From Flavobacterium kayseriense (lineage in GTDB: Bacteria > Bacteroidota > Bacteroidia > Flavobacteriales > Flavobacteriaceae), in contig NZ_JACRUI010000006.1 in NCBI RefSeq assembly GCF_014305095.1, positions 112,920 through 176,919 on the forward strand: a stretch of 64,000 bases of DNA, in the 5' to 3' direction. Positions 51,599-60,891 of this stretch are shown here, piece by piece. Below the pieces are notes generated by a model that ran no database searches, was not told the origin of the DNA, and saw nothing but the letters and a program-made list of their open reading frames with translations. The position numbers and the translations under genes are program-made. Positions within the stretch are counted from its first letter, which is position 1; every line of letters begins with the position of its first letter.

Positions 51599-52120
51599 CT
51601 ACAGTTCTTTTATTTCTTTAGCTGTCTCAAATGATTCGATTTGTGTACCGTAATTTGTTTTGTAGAAGTTCTTTTTATTATATGCGGTAAAATTTCCAAC
51701 TTGACTGCTGAAACTGTTACTTTTTCCTTGAATAGTAAATCGAATTGATTGAATATTTACTTTTTTTAATTGTTGCATTTCTGAATTAGATAAAACAAAA
51801 TAAGACATGATCCTATCTTCTTTGTTTTCAAACACACCTTTATCAACACAAGTTATTATAGTGCTATCAGTTAGGTAAATATAGACTGTACCTCTAATAC
51901 TATATTCAGGATTTGTCGTACTAACAGCAATTTTTAGTACTCCACCAGTTTCTGATTTGGCTATTTGCGTAATAACTTCGCCCGTAAGCGCATAATTTTC
52001 TGAAATGAAATTCCAACTTTGAGTTGCGGGATAGGTTGTGTTTCCTTTATATTGCATACTATTTTGGCTGAGAGCAAATAGTGGTAGCAACAGCAGGAAC
52101 AACAGTGGTTTTAAATTCAT
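51599..52120 (-). CDS. Exported protein of unknown function, 173 residues
   Basis: Signal peptide MNLKPLLFLLLLPLFALSQ, then a beta-strand-rich domain (NTTYPATQSWNFISENYALTGEVITQIAKSETGGVLKIAVST, VYIYLTDSTIITCVDKG, FVLSNSEMQQLKKVNIQSIRFTIQG). Not recognised. It is the last gene of a three-gene reverse-strand set (M23 peptidase, lipoprotein, this gene) with 2-12-bp gaps, which suggests an envelope role. Confidence 0.65.
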   Translation of the reverse strand: MNLKPLLFLLLLPLFALSQNSMQYKGNTTYPATQSWNFISENYALTGEVITQIAKSETGGVLKIAVSTTNPEYSIRGTVYIYLTDSTIITCVDKGVFENKEDRIMSYFVLSNSEMQQLKKVNIQSIRFTIQGKSNSFSSQVGNFTAYNKKNFYKTNYGTQIESFETAKEIKEL

Positions 52121-52132
52121 TTGTTTATTTTA

Positions 52133-52606
52133 TTAGTATGTGAAAGCATTGTTCCAATCTAATGTTTTTATAGCTGTTAGTTGGTTTTCGTCATTCATAA
52201 AAACACGTAACTCTTTATTAGCCACCTTTTTTGTGTACATCGCTTTAAATCGGTAAACTGTATTTTGTTCTGCCGAGTTTTGATACACTTCAACTAATTT
52301 CAAGTCAATAAATGTACCATACCATTGTCTGTGCTTTGCACATGTCTTACTTAATTTTTCTAAGGTAATATTATTTATCACCGACTGTGTAGCTTCAGAA
52401 GTAGTAAAAGGTTTGAATTTTGAGGTGTTACAGGTCATTAAAATTCTTTTGCCAAGATCGTAAGCTTTTCCTTTTTGATTAGCGTCAACAGCAGTAAGTG
52501 CAAGTTGAACGGTTTTTACTTCTTCAATTACAGGAGTCGGGCTTACCTTTTTTGACTTACAACTAACAAGTGCAATTAAAACCAGGAATACTATAACTTT
52601 TTTCAT
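52133..52606 (-). CDS. Lipoprotein of unknown function, 157 residues
   Basis: The N-terminus MKKVIVFLVLIALVSCKSKK has a clear lipobox (LVSC). The mature part looks like an NTF2/cystatin-like alpha-beta fold (AYDLGKRILMTCNTSKFKPFTTSEA, LEKLSKTCAKHRQWYGTFIDLKLVEVYQNSAEQNTVYRFKAMYTKKVANKELRVFMNDENQLTAIKTLDWNNAF), a layout seen in DUF3887-type proteins. Sits 2 bp after the M23 peptidase gene. Confidence 0.65.
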   Translation of the reverse strand: MKKVIVFLVLIALVSCKSKKVSPTPVIEEVKTVQLALTAVDANQKGKAYDLGKRILMTCNTSKFKPFTTSEATQSVINNITLEKLSKTCAKHRQWYGTFIDLKLVEVYQNSAEQNTVYRFKAMYTKKVANKELRVFMNDENQLTAIKTLDWNNAFTY

Positions 52607-52608
52607 TT

Positions 52609-53289
52609 CTAAAGATTTATTTTTAGTAATAGGTTAGGATCAGGACAATTATTTATATAAAAAGCTCTATCGGATGCACTGCATACTCCAGGATAGTCAC
52701 CAATATGGTCACCAATATTTTCAATAATTTGAAAATGTAGGTGAGGGGCATAATCACCATTGACAGCAGCACCTCCAAGCGTCGCTATTTGCTCACCCTT
52801 CTTAACGATATGTCCAACTTTAATTTGTGCGATACTTTCCAATGATAAATGTCCATATAGGGTATAGAACGTACAATTTTCAACTTGATGTTTTAAAATG
52901 ATGGTAGGACCGTAATTTCCTAAGCTATCATTGTTTTGAAAACTATGAATTGAGCCATCCAGAGCGGCTAAAACAGCCGTTCCTTCCTTTATCCAAAGGT
53001 CAAGCCCTATGTGAATATTTCGTTCCTCTGTTTGTTCATCCTTAAAAACACTGCTTCTCTTATACAAATTGCGTTGTTCATCATAACCACCATAAGCTAC
53101 TATTGCCTTATTTGTATCTAGATACTTATTGATATAGGTCTCAAATTCATCTGCATTGGTCAGTGATACTGCCTGTAGTTGCGTATTATCTACAGATAAA
53201 TCAATAGGGAAATAGTTACTATAAGCAATGGTTTCTTGTATTACTTTTACATCTTGAATAGTATGTAAAACAGCTTTTAACGATGTCAT
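52609..53289 (-). CDS. M23 family metallopeptidase
   Basis: 226 residues from MTSLKAVLHTI. The LytM zinc site is present: HIGLDLWIKEGTAVLAALDG (HxxxD), then TFYTLYGHLSLESI, KVGHIVKKGEQIATLGG and HLHFQII (HxH). It should cleave peptide bonds in peptidoglycan. No signal peptide is visible with this start; an upstream ATG at 53328 gives MIFILNPILKLYR, which is also not a signal, so a cytosolic form or a cell-wall-recycling role should be considered. Confidence 0.85.
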   Translation of the reverse strand: MTSLKAVLHTIQDVKVIQETIAYSNYFPIDLSVDNTQLQAVSLTNADEFETYINKYLDTNKAIVAYGGYDEQRNLYKRSSVFKDEQTEERNIHIGLDLWIKEGTAVLAALDGSIHSFQNNDSLGNYGPTIILKHQVENCTFYTLYGHLSLESIAQIKVGHIVKKGEQIATLGGAAVNGDYAPHLHFQIIENIGDHIGDYPGVCSASDRAFYINNCPDPNLLLKINL

Positions 53290-53323
53290 TCTATATAATT
53301 TTAAGATTGGATTTAAAATAAAT

Positions 53324-53365
53324 ATCATAAAACCAACATAAAAAAGACCATGTTGGTTTTATGAT
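53324..53365. terminator. Perfect 16-bp stem-loop
   Basis: ATCATAAAACCAACAT (53324-53339) is exactly complementary to 53350-53365. It lies about 90 bp past the stop of the monooxygenase-like gene on the reverse strand. No long T-run follows on either side. Confidence 0.6.
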
Positions 53366-53454
53366 GTAAGTACTAAAATTACTAGTACTTTAGCGGAATA
53401 GAAAATTTTTATTATTCCTTTGTTACAACAGTGTATCTAAGTACTGTTACTAAC

Positions 53455-53748
53455 TTATTTAACAGCAAGTAAGTCTACAAACTCAATCACAGGATCTGAT
53501 GCTAATAAATCTCCAGCATGTTCCATTAAATCTGCTGCAATTTTACCCGCTAAATGTGCTTTTCTTCCTTCTTCAGTTTCAAAAGTATCAAAAATTCCAA
53601 AAGTAGAAGGTCCTATTTGCCATCCGTACCATTTAACGGTTTCTTTTTCTCCGACTGCAATTGGTAAAGCACTTTTTAAAAAAGCAGCTACTTCATTTTC
53701 TTTTCCTGGTTTAGCTTCTAAGCGAGCTAATAAAGCGTATTTTTCCAT
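53455..53748 (-). CDS. ABM-domain (quinol monooxygenase-like) protein
   Basis: 97 residues, dimeric alpha-beta barrel fold: ALLARLEAKPGKENEVAAFLKSALPIAVGEKETVKWYGWQIGPSTFGIFDTFETEEGRKAHLAGKIAADLM. The spacing and the FDTFETEEGRKAHL block are those of antibiotic-biosynthesis-monooxygenase-like proteins. Substrate unknown. Monocistronic. Confidence 0.85.
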   Translation of the reverse strand: MEKYALLARLEAKPGKENEVAAFLKSALPIAVGEKETVKWYGWQIGPSTFGIFDTFETEEGRKAHLAGKIAADLMEHAGDLLASDPVIEFVDLLAVK

Positions 53749-53865
53749 AATAATTTAAAATTTTGTTGTTAAAGCAGTCTAGAATATAAAATTATATCTT
53801 ACCACTTTTAATAACGACAAGGTACTTTTTTAAATTTTATGGCTATGTTAAAATAATCAAAAAAA

Positions 53866-53889
53866 AGCCAATGTGCATAGACATTGGCT
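53866..53889 (-). terminator. Terminator behind the small lipoprotein gene
   Basis: AGCCAATGT and ACATTGGCT pair around GCATAG, and the reverse strand continues with eight T. Confidence 0.9.
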
Positions 53890-53931
53890 AAATTTTAGGC
53901 TCATTATTGATCCTACTTTATTTTTAGACTT

Positions 53932-54165
53932 TTACTTTTGCTTGGCATCTCCACCTACAGATATGTTAGTTGAATTAGTACCGCGTTTTGTATTAATGTC
54001 TACTCCGTCTTTACCAATATTAATCGAGGTACTATCTTTTGCTTCCTCAACTTTTGGAGCAGTAACTTCGATAGTTTGTTCAATAACAGGTTTTTCTTCT
54101 TCTTTTTTACAAGAAATAAAAGCTACTAAACACATACTAGTTAGTAAAATCGTTGTTTTTTTCAT
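53932..54165 (-). CDS. Small lipoprotein, 77 residues
   Basis: MKKTTILLTSMCLVAFISCKKEEEKP has a lipobox (FISC). The rest is acidic and polar, ending with a short repeat-like segment (DSTSINIGKDGVDINTKRGTNSTNISVGGDAKQK). Common as a solitary gene in flavobacteria. Function unknown. It stands between two strong terminators. Confidence 0.75.
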   Translation of the reverse strand: MKKTTILLTSMCLVAFISCKKEEEKPVIEQTIEVTAPKVEEAKDSTSINIGKDGVDINTKRGTNSTNISVGGDAKQK

Positions 54166-54227
54166 TTTGTTTTTTTTTAGGATTTAAAGTAATGAGAAAC
54201 AATGTACTGCTAAATTCATTATAAAAA

Positions 54228-54255
54228 AAATCCCAACCAAAAATGGTTAGGATTT
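54228..54255 (-). terminator. Terminator behind the E1 gene
   Basis: AAATCCCAACCA and TGGTTAGGATTT pair with one mismatch around AAAA, and T-runs follow on the reverse strand. Confidence 0.85.
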
Positions 54256-54276
54256 GTATATGAAACTAATAATGGC

Positions 54277-56685
54277 TTAGTATAATGTAGGAAATTGAGT
54301 TGGATTAGTCTCATTCATCATTGCATAAATTTTTTCATAAATATCTTCGGCAGATGGTTTAGAGAAGTAATCTCCGTCAGTTCCGTAAGACGGTCTGTGT
54401 GCCTTAGCAGTTAATGTTTGTGGCATACTGTCTAAGTGCTGGTAACCGTTTTGTTTTTCAACGATTTGTTGTAAGATATAAGCCGAAGCTCCACCTGGTA
54501 CATCTTCGTCAATAACAAGCAATCGATTTGTTTTGGCGACACTTTTTACAATCTCTTCGTTGATATCAAATGGAAGTAAAGATTGAACATCTATTATTTC
54601 GCAATCAATACCTACTTCAAGCAATTCTTTTGCTGCTTGCTCCACTAATCGTAACGTAGAACCGTACGAAACCAATGTGATGTCGTTACCTGTTTTTATC
54701 GTATCAATAACTCCAATCGGCGTTTTGAATTCACCATAGTTCAATGGCATTTTTTCTTTTAATCGATAACCGTTCAAACATTCTATTACTAAAGCTGGTT
54801 CATCACACTCTAATAAACTGTTATAAAAACCGGCTGCAATCGTCATGTTTCTTGGTACTAAAACATGAATTCCTCTCACTGCATTTATGATCATTCCCAT
54901 TGGGGATCCGGAATGCCAGATTCCTTCTAGTCTATGACCTCTTGTTCTTATAATTAATGGTGCTTTTTGCTTACCTACCGTTCTATATTGTAAGGTTGCT
55001 AAGTCGTCACTCATGATTTGAATTGCGTATAATAAATAATCTAAGTATTGAATTTCAGCAATAGGGCGAAGGCCTCTTAAAGCCATACCTATACCTTGAC
55101 CTATGATGGTTGCTTCACGTATTCCAACATCGGCTACACGTAGTTCCCCATACTTCTCTTGCATTCCTTCTAGGCCTTGGTTCACATCTCCAATGGCTCC
55201 AGCATCTTCTCCAAAGATTAGAGCTTCAGGATATTTTGTAAATATAGCATCAAAATTATCTCTTAATATCATACGTCCATCCGTATCCTCTATTGCTCCT
55301 TCAGGGTAAGTAGGAAGTACTTGGTTTACAGAGTATACATTGTCTTTAGATGCTGAATGTAAGTTGCTACCAAAAGAATATTCATTTTTAGCAATGTAAT
55401 TCTTAATCCAAGTAGCCACTTCTTCTTGTCCACTTTCGTTAAGTAAAAGACGCAATGATTTTCTAGCAGCAATTAAGATTTCTTTTTTCAAAGGATCTTT
55501 GATTCCTTTGATATGATCAACAAGCTTTATAATTCCTTCTTTATTTGTGCTAGTTTGTGCTATTCTTTCAAGTAAACTAACAACTTCTTTTTGCTCTTCT
55601 AGAATAGGAGCTATAAAATTACTCCAAGCCGCTTTTTTACCAACTAAAACTTCTTGTTTAGCACTTACGTCAATCAATTCTAATTCTTCTTGTGATGCTA
55701 TGTTGATGGCAATCATCCACAATCGCATTTGTCTTATACAATCAAAATCTCTTTCCCATGCTAGACGGTCTGCATCTTTGTAACGTTCGTGAGATCCTGA
55801 AGTTGAGTGACCTTGTGGCTGCGTCAATTCATTGACGTGAACTAATACTGGTACATGCTCTTCTCGAGCTATAGTTGCTGCTTTTTCATAAGTCGCAATC
55901 AAATCAGAGTAATCCCAACCTTTAACACGAAGTATTTCGTATCCTTTATTCTCAGAATCGCGTTGGTAACCTTTTAAAATTTCAGATATGTTTTCCTTCG
56001 TTGTTTGATGTCTTGCGTGAACCGAGATTCCGTATTCATCATCCCAAACACTTACAATCATAGGTACTTGCAATACTCCAGCTGCATTGATGGTTTCAAA
56101 AAACAATCCTTCAGAGGTACTAGCATTACCAATAGTTCCCCACGCGACTTCGTTTCCGTCTACTGAGAAATTTTCTTTATTGGTAATCCCTTTAACTTGT
56201 CTGTATATTTTAGATGCTTGCGCCAAACCTAATAAACGGGGCATTTGGCCCGCAGTAGGAGAGATATCTGCACTTGAATTTTTTTGTTGTGTTAAGTTTT
56301 TCCATGAACCATCTTCATTTAAACTATGCGTGGCAAAGTGTCCACCCATTTGTCTTCCTGCTGACATTGGTTCTAGAGCAATAGAAGTGTTTCCGTACAA
56401 ACCAGCAAAAAACTGCTCGATTGTTAATTCACCAATAGCCATCATAAAAGTTTGGTCTCTATAATAGCCAGATCGGAAATCACCATTTTTAAAGTACTTG
56501 GCCATCGCAAGCTGTGGTACTTCTTTTCCGTCACCAAAGATTCCAAATTTAGCTTTTCCGGTCAATACCTCTCGGCGTCCCAATAAACTACATTCTCTAC
56601 TTATCATTGCTAACTTGTAATCCTTTAAAACTTCCGTTTTAAAATCTTCAAATGTGAGTGGCGAACTTGCTTTTTCTTTGATCAT
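54277..56685 (-). CDS. Fused E1 alpha/beta 2-oxoacid dehydrogenase
   Basis: 802 residues in which alpha and beta subunits are one chain. The alpha half has RREVLTGKAKFGIFGDGKEVPQLAMAKYFKNGDFRSGYYRDQTFMM, MPRLLGLAQASKIYRQ, and the ThDP site GNASTSEGLFFETINAAGVLQVPMIVSVWDDEYGIS. The beta half (from about 470) begins DGRMILRDNFDAIFTKYPEALIFGEDAGAIGDVNQGLEGMQEKYG and ends with IDEDVPGGASAYILQQIVE. The enzyme decarboxylates a 2-oxoacid (branched-chain or pyruvate type) and passes the acyl group to a lipoyl E2. The fused form is the normal one in Bacteroidota. No E2 or E3 gene in the window. Confidence 0.92.
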   Translation of the reverse strand: MIKEKASSPLTFEDFKTEVLKDYKLAMISRECSLLGRREVLTGKAKFGIFGDGKEVPQLAMAKYFKNGDFRSGYYRDQTFMMAIGELTIEQFFAGLYGNTSIALEPMSAGRQMGGHFATHSLNEDGSWKNLTQQKNSSADISPTAGQMPRLLGLAQASKIYRQVKGITNKENFSVDGNEVAWGTIGNASTSEGLFFETINAAGVLQVPMIVSVWDDEYGISVHARHQTTKENISEILKGYQRDSENKGYEILRVKGWDYSDLIATYEKAATIAREEHVPVLVHVNELTQPQGHSTSGSHERYKDADRLAWERDFDCIRQMRLWMIAINIASQEELELIDVSAKQEVLVGKKAAWSNFIAPILEEQKEVVSLLERIAQTSTNKEGIIKLVDHIKGIKDPLKKEILIAARKSLRLLLNESGQEEVATWIKNYIAKNEYSFGSNLHSASKDNVYSVNQVLPTYPEGAIEDTDGRMILRDNFDAIFTKYPEALIFGEDAGAIGDVNQGLEGMQEKYGELRVADVGIREATIIGQGIGMALRGLRPIAEIQYLDYLLYAIQIMSDDLATLQYRTVGKQKAPLIIRTRGHRLEGIWHSGSPMGMIINAVRGIHVLVPRNMTIAAGFYNSLLECDEPALVIECLNGYRLKEKMPLNYGEFKTPIGVIDTIKTGNDITLVSYGSTLRLVEQAAKELLEVGIDCEIIDVQSLLPFDINEEIVKSVAKTNRLLVIDEDVPGGASAYILQQIVEKQNGYQHLDSMPQTLTAKAHRPSYGTDGDYFSKPSAEDIYEKIYAMMNETNPTQFPTLY

Positions 56686-56871
56686 AATTAAAAGGTATAA
56701 CTTTGAAGTGCAAATTTAGCTAAAAAGTACTTATTATCATAATTCGCTGAAAGAAATATAATTTAATTATTGTCAAAAATATATAATTTAAAGTACTTAT
56801 TTTTTTGTTTAATTTATATAATATGCTAAAAAAATGATAATAGTTATGTTTTAGTATGGTTTTGTTTCAAA

Positions 56872-59700
56872 TTAAAACCATTTTCGATTAAATAAATTAA
56901 ATAAAATTTTTGGTGAAAGAGTGACTACAAATCGAATTTTTTCACTGTAGCGTGGTTGTCCTACTTCCCAGCCTAAGGTAGAATAGACGGGTAAATACAA
57001 TTCGAAGTAATCCGTGACCAAATTTAAACGAATACCGCTATCGTAAACAAAACGTTCTTTACTGTTTTTACTTTTTAGAAAACCAGCATCGCCATAAACC
57101 TCTAACCAGTTCCAAATATTGTAACTGCCATTCATTGTAGTCATCCATTGGTTTGCAAAAGGAGTCGCTAATTTTGACTTAAATCCGCCTTCGGCAATAA
57201 TTAATTGCTGACTAAAGAAACCAGTATTTTCAGATCGTCCGTAGTAATTGTAATCAAAAAGGTAGTCGGTAGGTCGGTCTAGTGCAAAACTATAAAAGTT
57301 AGAGTTGGTTTTATTGTAGATAAAAGCCCCTGCATAAAAACGAAAGTTCAACTGATGATTGTTCTCAAACAATTTGCGGTATTCAAATTCTCCTGCTATT
57401 TTTCCGAAATTATCGGCTAACTGAAAATCAGTACTAAAACTTTTGTGGTCAGTAACTTCGGTTCTAGTACTAAAATATTTAGCATTAAAAACAGAATATT
57501 TATCTTCTCCATCATTGCTAACAAAAACACTTTTTTCTCTATTAACAAAAATCTGCCTCAAAACGATACTTTGCTTTTTATTATCTCTAAAATCATTTTC
57601 ACGTATTCTTAAAACAACGGTTGGATTAATTCTAGTATAAAAAGCATCAGGAGCGTAATGAAAATAATTACCTGACAAAGAGTATCGGGCATTGAACAGC
57701 CTACTTTCTCTGTAGTTTTGATTGACTGCTATTGCTCCTGAACCTGATAGATTATTCGTTCGCATGGAGTAGGATGGATTCACATCAAAAGTAAAAGGCT
57801 TGTCCAGAAAAGTTTTGTTATGCAAGCGCAAACCTGGTGTTAATCCATCATACAAGTTGTACGTTAGCGTAGGGACATATAAAATTTGATTGTAATACGG
57901 ATCTTCTAAATCCTTCATAAACACAAATTTTATGGGGCGATTATTGGGAAAAAAGCCAGTCAGAGATTTCCAGTTGTTTCTTAGATTGTATTCTGGAACT
58001 TCATTTTTATAATTGAGCACTAATTTGTCAGCTTCATTACGCTCTAGAGTATAAGTAGTGTCGCCAACCTTTGGCTCAAGCCATTTTTTTAAAACAATTT
58101 CGCCATTTTTTATACCATAGATTGGTACAGGAACAAACAGACCTGTTTTGTTTTTTAAGGTAAAGGAAACCGAATCAGCTGTTTTAGAAACCAAAGCTAT
58201 TTTATAATCTACAACCTGTCGTGATTTTACAATAGAGTTAAAAAACCAACTAATATCTTTCTCGGTTTTTGATTTCAGGATAGTTTCAAAAGTGTATGAG
58301 TTGGTCTGCTGCTGCTGATTTAGCGCATAAAAATCTTTAATACTGCTAGGCATCACCTGTTTTTCTAAGTACTTATTTAAGTAGCGTAAACTCAAACCCG
58401 CTCTATACTTATTGGCGATTTGCTCATTGAATTTAATTAAGGAGTTTTTATCGTTTTCCAATGGCTGATCAAGATTTTTACGCGCCATTAGCATGTAGAA
58501 ATAACTATACTGTTCATTAAAATCGATAGAAGCTAAGTTGTAGCTTTTTAAAAGTTTAAACTGCGATGCGCTTCCCAGCATTTTGCTTTCAGGATGATTT
58601 TTGTCTATGTATTGCATCATAGCATACACTTGTATTCCATCTAAAACCCAACTATCTTTTCTATTGTCTATTTGTAAACTGTTTTTTAAAAAAGCATTCA
58701 AATAGGTTTTTAAAAATTTGAGCTCATAGGTAAACTCATCAGAAAATGGTCTGATAAAGGAGGGCAGCTGACTTAACCCATAAAAGGGATTACGCTCATA
58801 TTCTAGCTGCGATACGATAATTTTTTTATTTGGGTATTTCCCTATCAAATCTTCCACAAACAAGGATATACATTCTATCACTCTTGCCTGTTGTATTGTA
58901 CTTAAATTTTCATCCCTTAGGTTTGTTACTACCTCCATACCATTGTTCCTAATCGAATAAAAACTAGCTTTAGGTTCTATGTAAACAGTGAAATCAGTTC
59001 TTTTTTCACCACTAAATTGATAATAAATAGTTGTAGCTTCCTCTGTAGTCAATGATAAATCTAAGTCGGTGGTAACGGCATACTTTTTATCCACTTTCAT
59101 CTCTACTTGATAGTCAGTAGGTGCATTAGCAATATCGTCTAAGTTTTCATTGCTGTGCACTACAAAGTGGTGATTCTCAAAACGGGCAGGAGCAAGGTAC
59201 CAGTTTTTCAAAATCATATTTCCGTCGCTGCCGTATCCGTATTTTGTGAAGCGGTCAGCGGGAATTTTCACACTGTAGGTCAATTGTAGTTTAGCTTCTT
59301 GATTAGGAGCCAGTTTTTTTCGGAGCGCAACCGTAATCACATCAGGATGCAAATTGATTCTGTTCCAATTTAAAAATAAATTAGCACCATCTAAAATGGT
59401 AATGTTTTTAGTACTTCCTCGCTCATTATCATTTGATAAGTGAAAACCTCTATAAAACTCATCCGAAAATCGCTTAGCGAGTGGTGTATTCACATTTGCG
59501 TAGGCATTATTCCAATCATTCAAAACGATAGTCGATAAAGTGTCTGTGCTATTATTTACAAAATGAATTTCCTGCTTGATATTTAAGGTATTGGTGTCGT
59601 GATTCACCTCTGCAAAAATGTGGGAACGATGCTGAGCATATTGTTTTATTGAGGCCAATAAAACAAAACCGAAAATCGCAATAGTCCTCAAGTTTCTCAA
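56872..59700 (-). CDS. M1-peptidase-like domain fused to an outer membrane barrel, active site degenerate
   Basis: 942 residues. Signal peptide MRNLRTIAIFGFVLLASIKQYAQ; N-terminal beta-rich domain (about 25-245) as in M1 aminopeptidases; a gluzincin-like domain (about 246-480) where the HExxH position reads EFTYELKF (about 322-329) and the following WLxEG position reads WVLDGIQVY (351-359). All three zinc ligands are thus replaced. From about 600 on, the sequence is alternating strands with an aromatic end (RFVVTLSPKILFNLFNRKWF), typical of an outer membrane barrel. It is probably a non-catalytic surface or periplasmic binding module anchored by a barrel. The reading frame is intact, so this is not a pseudogene. 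Confidence 0.75.
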   Translation of the reverse strand: MRNLRTIAIFGFVLLASIKQYAQHRSHIFAEVNHDTNTLNIKQEIHFVNNSTDTLSTIVLNDWNNAYANVNTPLAKRFSDEFYRGFHLSNDNERGSTKNITILDGANLFLNWNRINLHPDVITVALRKKLAPNQEAKLQLTYSVKIPADRFTKYGYGSDGNMILKNWYLAPARFENHHFVVHSNENLDDIANAPTDYQVEMKVDKKYAVTTDLDLSLTTEEATTIYYQFSGEKRTDFTVYIEPKASFYSIRNNGMEVVTNLRDENLSTIQQARVIECISLFVEDLIGKYPNKKIIVSQLEYERNPFYGLSQLPSFIRPFSDEFTYELKFLKTYLNAFLKNSLQIDNRKDSWVLDGIQVYAMMQYIDKNHPESKMLGSASQFKLLKSYNLASIDFNEQYSYFYMLMARKNLDQPLENDKNSLIKFNEQIANKYRAGLSLRYLNKYLEKQVMPSSIKDFYALNQQQQTNSYTFETILKSKTEKDISWFFNSIVKSRQVVDYKIALVSKTADSVSFTLKNKTGLFVPVPIYGIKNGEIVLKKWLEPKVGDTTYTLERNEADKLVLNYKNEVPEYNLRNNWKSLTGFFPNNRPIKFVFMKDLEDPYYNQILYVPTLTYNLYDGLTPGLRLHNKTFLDKPFTFDVNPSYSMRTNNLSGSGAIAVNQNYRESRLFNARYSLSGNYFHYAPDAFYTRINPTVVLRIRENDFRDNKKQSIVLRQIFVNREKSVFVSNDGEDKYSVFNAKYFSTRTEVTDHKSFSTDFQLADNFGKIAGEFEYRKLFENNHQLNFRFYAGAFIYNKTNSNFYSFALDRPTDYLFDYNYYGRSENTGFFSQQLIIAEGGFKSKLATPFANQWMTTMNGSYNIWNWLEVYGDAGFLKSKNSKERFVYDSGIRLNLVTDYFELYLPVYSTLGWEVGQPRYSEKIRFVVTLSPKILFNLFNRKWF

Positions 59701-59778
59701 GTGGTAGTAGGTTTAAAATCGTAAAAGTAATTACGTATAAATGGGGCAATTAGATTGTAGATAGCTAAAATAACAAAA

Positions 59779-59802
59779 AAGAGCTGTTGTTAAACAGCTC
59801 TT
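59779..59802 (-). terminator. Terminator behind the LOG-family gene
   Basis: AAGAGCTGTT and AACAGCTCTT form a perfect 10-bp stem around GTTA, followed by a T-run on the reverse strand. Confidence 0.9.
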
Positions 59803-59806
59803 CTAG

Positions 59807-60535
59807 TTAAAAATTAGGTTTCAAATTGTATTTCTTATAAAAAGCATCGAGTACCTCGACCACTTCATCCTCAGTATCTACAATTTTAATGAGTTTTAAG
59901 TCATCTGGGCTTACGGTTTTCTCTTGTTCGATCAAAACTGTTTTTATCCAATCAAGTAAGCCTGACCAGTACGAAGTCCCTACAAGAATAATAGGAAAAC
60001 GGGCAATTTTTTTAGTTTGGATTAAGGTAATTGCCTCAAACATTTCGTCTAGAGTCCCAAAACCGCCAGGCATCACCACAAACCCTTGCGAATATTTCAC
60101 AAACATTACTTTTCTAACAAAAAAGTAATCAAAGTTTAAGTTCTTATCTGGATCAATATAAGGATTAAAGTGCTGCTCGAAAGGCAACTCAATATTCAAT
60201 CCTACTGAGGTTCCACCGCCTAGGTGCGCACCCTTATTTCCTGCTTCCATGATACCAGGACCTCCGCCGGTAATCACGCCATAACCCGCTTTACTAATTT
60301 TGTAAGCAATACGCTCCGCAAGTTGGTAATATTTGTCTTCAGGTTTCGTACGAGCCGACCCAAAAATTGAAACACACGGACCTATGCGACCCATAATTTC
60401 ATATCCATTTACAAATTCAGCCATGATCTTAAAAATCGCCCAACTGTCGTTCGTACGTATTTCATTCCATGTTTTCTGCTTCAATCGATCTTGGATTATT
60501 TTATCCTCATCATTGTCAAAATCTTCTAATCTCAT
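59807..60535 (-). CDS. LOG family protein (TIGR00730)
   Basis: 242 residues, Rossmann-like lysine decarboxylase-fold enzyme. The family motifs GGGPGIMEAGNKGAHLGGG and PGGFGTLDEMFEAITLIQTKK are intact. LOG enzymes release the base from nucleoside 5'-monophosphates (cytokinin riboside monophosphate in plants, AMP or PpnN-type nucleotides in bacteria). The N-terminal ~60 residues match the longer bacterial type. It is the last chromosomal-backbone gene before the cassette array. Confidence 0.9.
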   Translation of the reverse strand: MRLEDFDNDEDKIIQDRLKQKTWNEIRTNDSWAIFKIMAEFVNGYEIMGRIGPCVSIFGSARTKPEDKYYQLAERIAYKISKAGYGVITGGGPGIMEAGNKGAHLGGGTSVGLNIELPFEQHFNPYIDPDKNLNFDYFFVRKVMFVKYSQGFVVMPGGFGTLDEMFEAITLIQTKKIARFPIILVGTSYWSGLLDWIKTVLIEQEKTVSPDDLKLIKIVDTEDEVVEVLDAFYKKYNLKPNF

Positions 60536-60565
60536 TTCTGTAGTATATTTTAAATTATTTTTTTT

Positions 60566-60668
60566 AGGAGCTATTTCCAGCTATTCGCTCTATTTCCTGA
60601 GGAGAAAACTACCGCCAAGGCTCTGTTTTTCTCCTCAGGAAGATGCCGCTGCTATCTGGGCTAGGGAC
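60566..60668. repeat. Flavobacterial interspersed stem-loop repeat
   Basis: A 15-bp perfect inverted repeat (TTCCTGAGGAGAAAA at 60594-60608 with its complement at 60627-60641) is framed by GGAGCTATTTCC and GCTATCTGGGCTAGGGA. From memory, elements with these flanks (GGAGCTATTTCC...GGGCTAGGG) and a variable central stem are scattered between genes in flavobacterial genomes; I cannot confirm that here. It looks like a REP or small non-autonomous element. Confidence 0.6.
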
Positions 60669-60846
60669 CAAAATACTAAAGTACTCTATTTTTAAAATAA
60701 AGCAATGGCTTGCTAACTAATTTTTAAGATTCGTTCTTTAAATGAGAAAAGGGCAGGGATTAGATTCCCGCTCTTTTAAATAGGAAAAAACTTAAGTTGG
60801 TGCTGAAATTTTCAAAAAAGAGGTGTATATTTGACGTTATATACAA

Positions 60847-60860
60847 GTTATAGCCAATGC
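60847..60860 (+). other. Left boundary of the array (cassette 1 start)
   Basis: GTTATAGCCAATGC matches in inverted orientation, with one mismatch, 61361-61374 at the end of cassette 1. No attC-like hairpin precedes it, so it may mark the original attachment site. Confidence 0.5.
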
Positions 60861-60873
60861 GAAAAAAATGCAG

Positions 60874-60891
60874 AATCCTGAAATAGATTGA
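60874..60891 (+). repeat. Short element shared by cassettes 1 and 6, copy 1
   Basis: AATCCTGAAATAGATTGA directly precedes the cassette 1 gene and matches 17 of 18 bases with 63929-63946, also just ahead of a start codon in cassette 6. Confidence 0.6.
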
